Source: JAUUZT01 sp964654015 (GTDB taxonomy: Bacteria > Chloroflexota > Dehalococcoidia > GIF9 > AB-539-J10). Taken from it: a DNA stretch of 7,472 nt. The position numbers and the translations under genes were made by a program. The DNA lies in NCBI GenBank assembly GCA_964654015.1, contig CAZZHQ010000117.1, positions 1-7,472 on the forward strand. Reading direction: 5' to 3'. Below the pieces are notes generated by a model. That model did not search any database. It saw only the letters and a list, made by a program, of their open reading frames with translations, and had not been told where the DNA came from. Below, in pieces: positions 1 through 6,036 of the stretch; the stretch's first letter is position 1, and each line of letters begins with the position of its first letter.

Positions 1-86
1 TGCTCGTTCAATACATAACCATTTTAGAGAATTCTACAAAGGCGACGAAACGTCAGAATGTTGGAGTTTAGACTAAATACTCAAGG

Positions 87-1220
87 TTAGTGAGCGCTTA
101 AAATACTGGCATATAAGTTTTCATTAGCCGATAAATATTCCCGAAAGTTAACGAGTGGGTGCGAAAGATTCTTATCATGTTCTCTGTCTTTGATCCATTG
201 CATAATCTTCGCGGCAGACGAAGCTGACTCGGACGGTGAAACTACCACAATCTGATTTTTACCTATTTCTACAATATCCTGATATGATTCGACAAAATCT
301 GCTCGGTCAGTAATTATACCTATGCCTGAGATTATGGCTTCCAATGCTAGATTAGATACAACAGGATGAGGTAATCCAGACTCAAATATGAAGATAGCAT
401 CTAACTTATTTAGCATCGGTGGCATTCCCCACGGAGCAACGAATGGATACCATTTAAAACCTGCAATAGTCCTAGAGCTAAGACTCTGTTGAAAATCAGC
501 CATACCATCGCCTTGGCCGACGACCCAGCACTCAAATTGGTCTTTAAGCTGTCGCATAATATCGGCAATAAGATGTAGATTCTTGTGCTGCCAATGATAA
601 TTAATTTTTCCTATCACAGCTAGGCGATATTGCGGGTGTTGCATGTCGCTTGAAGTAAATACCCTATCATCAGGAACATATGCTGGCTGAATGACCAATC
701 GAGAAGTTATTCGTTCCAGTATATTTCGGCATTGCGAATTGGTAATTACCATATCAGCGTGAGTGATCGCTTCATTGAGTAATGTTCCCAGTATTTGTCT
801 TTTTAGAAACTTTTCCAGGTCAGAACCGCCGTGTCGTATTACTTGATACACGCCAGTCGAACATTTTGTCAGATGCCCTAAGATGCCATATGGGATGAGG
901 TAGCCTGTGTCTATAATTTGTATTGAATATTCTCGCACTATGTTTATAGCGAGGTCCAGTAACGCGAGTGAATTCTCATTATCATCTGGTATATGCCACG
1001 GGATTTCATTCGAAGGTCGATGAACCCACAAATTTGGTGTTATGGCAGGCGCTTTGTCGCCACCCTCTATTTGATACTCTCGACCAGCAGAGATTCCATT
1101 AGTGATTACGTGTATCTCATGTCCACGTTCCGCCAAACCACGAGCGAGCCAATAGGTCTTTGCAGCTATACCGCCTTCTAGGGGAGGATATTTACTGAGT
1201 AACGCAATCTTGTAGGGCAT
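87..1220 (-). CDS. GT4-type (GT-B fold) glycosyltransferase
   Basis: A 377-residue cytoplasmic enzyme expected to move a sugar from a nucleotide-sugar donor to an unknown acceptor. The N-terminal half has the GT4 opening: a strand (KIALLSKYPP), then the glycine loop G16-G17 with helix GGIAAKTYWLARGLAERGHE, and an HGGSD segment at 130-134. The C-terminal donor half begins with AVIGKINYHWQHKN (201-214), followed by VVGQGDG (233-239) and E280...E294. The acidic pair is spaced 13 residues apart rather than the usual EX7E, through SGLPHPVVSN. There is no signal peptide or membrane anchor. The start at 1220 is chosen for its GGAG site. It overlaps the amidotransferase by 29 nt. GT4 enzymes commonly build polysaccharides, so a surface glycan is the alternative to peptide glycosylation. 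Confidence 0.85.
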   Translation of the reverse strand: MPYKIALLSKYPPLEGGIAAKTYWLARGLAERGHEIHVITNGISAGREYQIEGGDKAPAITPNLWVHRPSNEIPWHIPDDNENSLALLDLAINIVREYSIQIIDTGYLIPYGILGHLTKCSTGVYQVIRHGGSDLEKFLKRQILGTLLNEAITHADMVITNSQCRNILERITSRLVIQPAYVPDDRVFTSSDMQHPQYRLAVIGKINYHWQHKNLHLIADIMRQLKDQFECWVVGQGDGMADFQQSLSSRTIAGFKWYPFVAPWGMPPMLNKLDAIFIFESGLPHPVVSNLALEAIISGIGIITDRADFVESYQDIVEIGKNQIVVVSPSESASSAAKIMQWIKDREHDKNLSHPLVNFREYLSANENLYASILSAH

Positions 1221-2904
1221 ATTCTGCTCCAAGATTAAATGCCTCGGCGAATATATTGAAGAGGTATAAATCGGATTTGCATCGGAGATAGGATTTTAAG
1301 GGGTGTTGTAAAAAGGCTGAATCATCTATTGTGGCTTCCATCCTCTCAGTAATAAGTGGGGCCAGGCTAGAAACAGCTGCGGGCATGCCTTCTTTCAGCC
1401 GTGTGAGAACCCAGTCTAAACCCAATTGCTCTAATTCCGGCTTAAACGCTTCTCTGAGAATCCGCTTTGTGACCTGTTTATCTGAAGCCTTATATTCAAT
1501 GGGTAGATTTAGGGCGAAAGCAGCCAGGTCATCAAACAAATAAGCCGGGCGAATTTCAAAGCCAAAAGCACCCGCAGACCTGTCTACACTTTGCAGGTGG
1601 TAGTTAGCAAGCCCTCCCTTTATAAGAGCATCGAATACGTTACGCCGATAAACATGCTCATCTTCAGGAAGAGGGAAAAGGTCATTCACAAGTGTATGCG
1701 TGCCATTAATATTCGGAATGAACTGCAATCTGTTTCTAATACGATCAGAAAAGCCTAATGGATGTGTGTAAATCCAGTAATAACCTCCGAACAGCTCATC
1801 GGCACCTTCCCCTGAAAAGGCGACTTTAACATGTTCTGATACCGTCTCAGACAGCAGATGGAAGGCTACCCCACCATGAATATCGAAAACACCTCCGGCT
1901 ACAAGCGACTCATAATGTTTAACAAAGTGGTTAAGTTTATTAAAATAATCATCAGCCGTTACCCTACGCTCAATATGTTTTGTTTCTAATCTACTAGACA
2001 CTTCTCTTGCTGCGAGAAGATCTGGAGTTTCGGAACCGTCGGCTAATGTAAATGTAGTAACAGGATAGCCCAATATTTTTCGAGCAACCAGAGCGAGAAT
2101 GGTTGAATCTAATCCCCCAGAGAGATAAATGCCCACGGGATGAGTTCCGTGCTTAAGAAGTAAGTCCATGGTTTCTATGATTAGTCGCCGTAGTTGAATT
2201 ACAGCATTTGAGTAATCTAGATGACGTTCTGGGTTCAAGTAGCTTGCTTCAGGTATTTGCCAATACCTCTTTATTGATTGACCATCCTCTGAGAATATAA
2301 CTATTGTACCTGGTTCGACTTGAATAATCCCTTCGAAGAGGGTTTTGTCAGAAGAATAAACATATCCAAAGACAGTGATTTCTTCGAGTGCCGCTATATT
2401 TAGGTGTGCCTTAACATCCGGATGTTCCAGGATAGATTTGATTTCGGACCCAAAGATTACTTTATTACCTGCCTTTTTATAATAGAGCGGTTTAACTCCA
2501 AACCGGTCACGAGCTAATATCAAGCGATCGCTATCCAAGACAGCTATCGCGAACATACCCTTTAGACGCTCAGCAAAATCAATGCCGTATTTGGTATAAA
2601 GTTTTGCTACAATTTCAGTCTCTAAATCTGTATGAAATGTAAAGCCAGCTGCTATTAATTCTGTGCGAAGATCTCCAACGTTATAAATCTCACCATTCAG
2701 CATGACGGAAATATTGGCTTCCGAATCACGAATAATTGCAGAAGCATTCGGATCACCCACAATCGCCAAACGGGATGCACCCACACTACTGTTACCTGCA
2801 ATCATCCAATCAAGACCGTCCGGCCCTCGGTGCGCAACACTTTGAGCCATTTTGGCAATTAAGGCTTCATCTGATTGATTCCATATGCCGGTAATTCCAC
2901 ACAT
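1192..2904 (-). CDS. Asparagine-synthetase-type glutamine amidotransferase
   Basis: A 570-residue class II amidotransferase, near the usual AsnB length (E. coli 554). The N-terminal glutaminase domain (about 1-200) is intact: Cys2 as nucleophile, RGPDG (26-30), R45, NGE (70-72) and D93. The synthetase domain (from about 230) has the ATP PP-loop SGGLDS (262-267) and SGEGADELFGGY (364-375). So it should release ammonia from glutamine and activate a carboxylate with ATP. Free aspartate is the default substrate, but relatives in biosynthetic clusters amidate sugars or peptides or, as lasso cyclases, join a peptide amine to a side-chain carboxylate. Lasso cyclases usually lack a working Cys2, so ammonia-dependent amidation is favoured here. 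The ATG has GGAG 9 nt upstream, and the gene starts 3 nt after the toroid gene. Its end overlaps the glycosyltransferase start by 29 nt, which ties both to this operon. Confidence 0.9.
   Translation of the reverse strand: MCGITGIWNQSDEALIAKMAQSVAHRGPDGLDWMIAGNSSVGASRLAIVGDPNASAIIRDSEANISVMLNGEIYNVGDLRTELIAAGFTFHTDLETEIVAKLYTKYGIDFAERLKGMFAIAVLDSDRLILARDRFGVKPLYYKKAGNKVIFGSEIKSILEHPDVKAHLNIAALEEITVFGYVYSSDKTLFEGIIQVEPGTIVIFSEDGQSIKRYWQIPEASYLNPERHLDYSNAVIQLRRLIIETMDLLLKHGTHPVGIYLSGGLDSTILALVARKILGYPVTTFTLADGSETPDLLAAREVSSRLETKHIERRVTADDYFNKLNHFVKHYESLVAGGVFDIHGGVAFHLLSETVSEHVKVAFSGEGADELFGGYYWIYTHPLGFSDRIRNRLQFIPNINGTHTLVNDLFPLPEDEHVYRRNVFDALIKGGLANYHLQSVDRSAGAFGFEIRPAYLFDDLAAFALNLPIEYKASDKQVTKRILREAFKPELEQLGLDWVLTRLKEGMPAAVSSLAPLITERMEATIDDSAFLQHPLKSYLRCKSDLYLFNIFAEAFNLGAEYALQDCVTQ
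1227..1230 (-). promoter_or_regulatory. Ribosome binding site of the glycosyltransferase gene
   Basis: GGAG lies 6 nt before the ATG at 1220, inside the end of the amidotransferase gene. It argues against the in-frame TTG at 1232, which overlaps this site and has no good site of its own. Confidence 0.75.
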
Positions 2905-2907
2905 ATC

Positions 2908-3747
2908 TTATCGCTCCGATAGTAGAGGTAAGACGCTTGATATACCAATAAGAGCCATAGCAGTCCCATCGTCTATATAGTGATACGGCCACAGGCCATT
3001 AGAAAGTTGCCTTGATTCTAGCCAGGAAACAGCTCTTTCAATAGTGCTTCTGGGAGCTTGTGCCCCTACTACTGATAAGCCCCATAGTACTATTCCCGTA
3101 CACCAGGGATCGCTGCCAACCGGATGTCCTTTCCATGGACCATAACCGCCATCTTCTTCCTGTTCACTTATTAGGTATTCTATAGTCCGATTGATTAACT
3201 CGCTATTGTAATATGCTTCACCATGCGCGCTAGCAAGTAAGAAGTAGGACCCTTTGTAAGCGAGTTGTGTTTGGCTGTTTAAATCCGCTTCCCATTGCTG
3301 GGCCAACCACTTTAAGCTCGCTTTATTAACCACTTCGGGTATAACACAAGAAGCCAGCGCAGTAATTGGAACACGAGGTTGGTCACGCTGACTTTTGCCC
3401 CAAGCCCCACATTGTAATCGTACAGATTCAAGCCATCTACTACCATTGGATATTTCGCTGTTATATGTATCTCCGAAGGCTGTCAAATATGCTAGGCACC
3501 ATAGAGTCTCTTCAACATCCGACCAACCGCCATCTCCTTGTTGACTCGATACTAAGTAAGAAGCTAGTGTAGTTCCAGGAAAACGTGAGTTTATAGAACA
3601 GCCTCCCGTAAGCAAGGCATATCCAATTCTAGCCAATCTACAAGGTTCAAGTTTGCGGCACAGCGAATCGAGCGTAAAAACTGCTAACCCGGTAACAGAA
3701 TTAATCACTGTTCTGGAAGGTTTTTGTAATATTGGCACAAGATCCAT
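2908..3747 (-). CDS. Single-domain alpha/alpha-toroid protein (squalene cyclase / prenyltransferase-like repeats)
   Basis: A 279-residue protein built from QW-type repeats: QGDGGW (70-75), LQCGAWG (111-117), EEDGGYGPW (197-205) and LSNGLW (248-253), each followed or preceded by hydrophobic helices. This is the alpha/alpha barrel of terpene cyclases and protein prenyltransferase beta subunits. Squalene-hopene cyclase has two such barrels in about 630 residues, so this is one barrel only. D259-D260-G-T-A recalls the DxDDTA acid motif of class II cyclases but lacks its first Asp. The D213-P-W-C216 segment sits in a WCTGIVLWGL stretch resembling the zinc-ligand helix of protein farnesyltransferase; that comparison is from memory. 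The ATG has its GAGG site 14 nt away, unusually far. It is 20 nt after the HD gene and 3 nt before the synthetase. It may be a catalyst acting on the peptide or a binding scaffold; the substrate is unknown. Confidence 0.8.
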   Translation of the reverse strand: MDLVPILQKPSRTVINSVTGLAVFTLDSLCRKLEPCRLARIGYALLTGGCSINSRFPGTTLASYLVSSQQGDGGWSDVEETLWCLAYLTAFGDTYNSEISNGSRWLESVRLQCGAWGKSQRDQPRVPITALASCVIPEVVNKASLKWLAQQWEADLNSQTQLAYKGSYFLLASAHGEAYYNSELINRTIEYLISEQEEDGGYGPWKGHPVGSDPWCTGIVLWGLSVVGAQAPRSTIERAVSWLESRQLSNGLWPYHYIDDGTAMALIGISSVLPLLSER

Positions 3748-3767
3748 GATAATCGTTAATACCTCAG

Positions 3768-5537
3768 CTAATTACCGCTCATTTTCATCGTATTGTCTCG
3801 CAGCTGGTCACGTGAGCTTACTCGTATTTCAAATCTAGTATCTTTCAAAAAATGCCCCAACCTCACTACCTCTTCCTCTTTACGTTTGCAGCTTGTGTGA
3901 TTAGATACGGAAATATGTACATGAATCCTGTGAGCATTGGTCTCCAAATTATCCAGTCTTGGCTCATCAATATCATATCCTCGTCCTTGTCTACCCCATT
4001 CTTGTGCTACATCACAAAAAGCCAAGAGGAATGCCAATGGCATCGAATCAAGCGAAAGGTGAGTAAATATTTTTCTCTTACATATCTCCATTTCTTCGAT
4101 GCTAAGTTTGTCCTTTCGGCAGCATTCGCAAAGTGCTTTTTGATCCCCTTGAAAACATAGCCAATTTGAATCATCATGTAACATAATGCTAGTGGCAGCC
4201 GCATTGACTGCGTAACTGGATAGATATTTGCATTCCTGAAACTTTTCTAAAAAGGTAAATGCACCTAATATGGCATGATTTTTATCAATTGCAATACGTC
4301 TTAAAAAGAACCTCTGGAAACAATCATCAATGTTGCAACCTAAACCTTCACCTAGCCTCTTAAGTTTGTTCATAAACTCATCGCGGACGGCAATTTCCGC
4401 CAAATTGAGTTGCACAATCTGCCCCTTCAATTCTTCTTGGTTAATATGCCGGTCACCAGATGGACCATCGGAGTGAAAATTACGGGTAAGAAATCTTGTC
4501 ATCCAATCGTCCCATTGCTGGACAGGATAGTTATAATCGTGATAGGCCGAGCATGCAAGCCATGCGTCCTCAATCTTTGAACCTGAAATATGCTCGAATT
4601 CTTTAACCCAATCCTCATCGTAAAGGGCATCAATGATAATTGCCCCTAAAATGAATACTTGAAATTGGTGGAGAAAGTGATCTCGATAATAGGGACTTAG
4701 ACGTAAAACCACTTCGAAATCCCTCTGTATGTCTGGATATTCAATATCAAACCGCTTCTTCCATAGATCAGCGATGAGATTGAAAGCAATTAGGTGATCA
4801 CTGTCTTTGAGATACCGGTAATTACTGGTGAAATTTCTGAGATCTTCAGCATAAGCGATCTTTTTAACATCAGCTAGCTTGTTTACTAGCAGCATGCTTA
4901 GAAAACGACTTGAGTCGTCCTCTCGTTCAGTGATCGCACGGCGTGTAAAAAGGGGTTCTCCAAAATATACTAAATACCGTATGTATTCATCTTCATGTTC
5001 GGCAATTATATCCGAAGCCGCAATAATTGATCCCTTTTTACCTCTTGCGGCTCTGATACCTTCTTCCAACCGACTATTTAGAATCTTATAAAGCGGAATC
5101 GCCTCAAGCTCGACATTTATGTCATCATTGTCGCTTACTTCTAACAAGCCAATGCCATTATGAATGCATGCTTGCTTGAATCTCTTAAAATCCTCATCAT
5201 CTTTATTTATGTAGTATCCGTAAGCCCAGTATATTTTAGCCCGAGGTAAATAGTATTGGAAAAATTTGACTGATGATGCATTTAGTACCATGCAGCCCTC
5301 AAATTCCTTATCAGGCATATAAGTATCTTTGCTAATATGAGACTCGGTAATAATATCTATGACAATTTCTTCATCTATTTCTTTCTCCCCAGCATCGTGT
5401 GACTTCCACTTTATGCAATCAATCGGTAACCTAACATTATATAGTCGAGGAGTATAGTCCTGTGGTTCATAATCTTGTGTTCTATAGTAATCCTTGATTT
5501 TGTTAACCATATCTGTAAGGGAATACTCTTCAGTCAT
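3768..5537 (-). CDS. HD-domain (metal-dependent hydrolase-like) protein with unrecognised N-terminal region
   Basis: A 589-residue soluble protein. From about residue 280 to 515 it shows the HD superfamily signature in order: H287 or H290 (DHFLHQFQ), H333-D334 (AYHDYNYP), H421 (NHAILG), H454-D455 (IMLHDDSN) and D509 (FCDVAQEW). HD domains bind one or two metals and usually hydrolyse phosphomonoesters, phosphodiesters or nucleotides, so an intact active site is likely; the substrate is unknown. Residues 1-200 match nothing I can name. The part around 85-150 (strand, helix, then GIGLLEVSD) loosely resembles a Rossmann or restriction-nuclease-like core. The last 50 residues look beta-rich. The ATG has an AGG-containing site just upstream. 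It lies 72 nt after the precursor gene and 20 nt before the toroid gene. Roles in peptide tailoring, immunity or signalling are all possible. Its coding sequence is clearly AT-richer than the radical SAM gene. Confidence 0.78.
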   Translation of the reverse strand: MTEEYSLTDMVNKIKDYYRTQDYEPQDYTPRLYNVRLPIDCIKWKSHDAGEKEIDEEIVIDIITESHISKDTYMPDKEFEGCMVLNASSVKFFQYYLPRAKIYWAYGYYINKDDEDFKRFKQACIHNGIGLLEVSDNDDINVELEAIPLYKILNSRLEEGIRAARGKKGSIIAASDIIAEHEDEYIRYLVYFGEPLFTRRAITEREDDSSRFLSMLLVNKLADVKKIAYAEDLRNFTSNYRYLKDSDHLIAFNLIADLWKKRFDIEYPDIQRDFEVVLRLSPYYRDHFLHQFQVFILGAIIIDALYDEDWVKEFEHISGSKIEDAWLACSAYHDYNYPVQQWDDWMTRFLTRNFHSDGPSGDRHINQEELKGQIVQLNLAEIAVRDEFMNKLKRLGEGLGCNIDDCFQRFFLRRIAIDKNHAILGAFTFLEKFQECKYLSSYAVNAAATSIMLHDDSNWLCFQGDQKALCECCRKDKLSIEEMEICKRKIFTHLSLDSMPLAFLLAFCDVAQEWGRQGRGYDIDEPRLDNLETNAHRIHVHISVSNHTSCKRKEEEVVRLGHFLKDTRFEIRVSSRDQLRDNTMKMSGN

Positions 5538-5577
5538 AGTTCACTACCTATTCATGCTCGACAAAGGATTTCAATTT

Positions 5578-5604
5578 AGTGTATTCCAAAATGTGGCGTA
5601 TCAA
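5578..5604 (-). promoter_or_regulatory. Weak candidate internal promoter ahead of the HD gene
   Basis: On the minus strand TTGATA (5604-5599) and TACACT (5583-5578) sit in the 72-base gap between the precursor and the HD gene. The hexamers match the consensus at five and four positions, but the spacing is 15 bp instead of 17. This is the widest gap inside the gene run, so a second transcription unit could start here. No terminator hairpin was seen in the gap. Confidence 0.2.
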
Positions 5605-5609
5605 GACCA

Positions 5610-5747
5610 TTACCTACATCCATGGCATGAAGAGCACTGCTTGCAGACCAGCCGCTTACCATTTGCTTCAATAATCTGAGTAGGGAAAGTCATCCTCTTC
5701 TCTTTGACCAGCACAGGGCGTTCATAGCTAATCCTTTTCTTTTCCAT
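5610..5747 (-). CDS. Cys-rich RiPP precursor peptide (45 residues)
   Basis: A short gene with a strong GGGAGG site, overlapping the end of the PqqD-like gene by 20 nt. The N-terminal part is charged and reads as a leader: Y8-E-R-P11-V-L13 matches the YxxPxL motif by which lasso-peptide leaders bind their PqqD-like RRE. The C-terminal part, from about G30, carries C35, C38, C41 and C44, an exact CxxCxxCxxC array ending in Arg45, with KQ, SS and HG between the cysteines. There is no signal peptide, no membrane segment and no GG cleavage site; G30 or a nearby residue could begin the core. The region after G30 lacks Asp and Glu, so a normal lasso macrolactam cannot form. The cysteines are the obvious targets for radical thioether formation; metal or Fe-S binding is the main alternative. 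I do not recognise the family. Confidence 0.82.
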   Translation of the reverse strand: MEKKRISYERPVLVKEKRMTFPTQIIEANGKRLVCKQCSSCHGCR

Positions 5748-6036
5748 GACCTTGCCTCCCAATGATTTTCTGCTCGTATAGCTCATCCAAGAGCTTTCGC
5801 AGGTCTGCCTCTCCTTGCTTGGCAGATACCTCAAAGGCTGCCAGAAAGCCTTCTTTGAGGTGAACCCACTCAATACCATTTCTAATCGCCTCAAGCACCC
5901 AGAATGACGTCTGATTGAGCCGGAACTGGTCACCTGTTATAACACTGAACGCATAATACCAGTTCTGGTCTGGTAATGAATGTAGCACTATTCCAGGCTC
6001 CATGGCAAGACTCTCACCGGGTTTTAGCGCCAGCAT
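5728..6036 (-). CDS. PqqD-like RiPP recognition element (RRE) protein
   Basis: A 102-residue protein that should bind the leader of the precursor peptide and present it to the radical SAM enzyme. It shows the PqqD pattern: an opening beta region, then a stretch like WYYAFSVITGDQFRLNQTSF, with a helix reading FWVLEAIRNG, and a C-terminal helix with DLRKLLDELYEQKII. PqqD is about 90-100 residues, so the length fits a stand-alone RRE. The start at 6036 rests on the GGAGG site 7 nt upstream. It overlaps the radical SAM gene by 13 nt and its own last codons overlap the precursor gene by 20 nt, so the three genes are probably translationally coupled. PqqD homologues serve PQQ, lasso peptide, mycofactocin-like and sactipeptide-like pathways; the family alone does not say which product is made. 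Confidence 0.85.
   Translation of the reverse strand: MLALKPGESLAMEPGIVLHSLPDQNWYYAFSVITGDQFRLNQTSFWVLEAIRNGIEWVHLKEGFLAAFEVSAKQGEADLRKLLDELYEQKIIGRQGHGKEKD
5755..5760 (-). promoter_or_regulatory. Strong ribosome binding site of the precursor peptide
   Basis: GGGAGG lies 7 nt before the ATG at 5747 and is the best Shine-Dalgarno site in the window. It fixes the start of a 45-codon gene. The same frame is open further upstream, to about 5933, but that part is only the PqqD-like gene in another frame. A strong site fits a precursor made in excess over its enzymes. Confidence 0.85.

Noticed and set aside
43..53. Short hairpin GACG-AAA-CGTC as an operon terminator after the glycosyltransferase
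   Set aside because: Only a 4-bp stem with a 3-base loop, and no T tract on the minus strand.
3852..4204. Open reading frames on both strands within the HD gene
   Set aside because: They overlap an uninterrupted 589-codon gene with conserved motifs and have no ribosome sites of their own.
5748..5933. N-terminal extension of the precursor frame, giving a 107-residue protein
   Set aside because: This part is the PqqD-like gene read in another frame. The GGGAGG site 7 nt before the ATG at 5747 clearly marks the short form.
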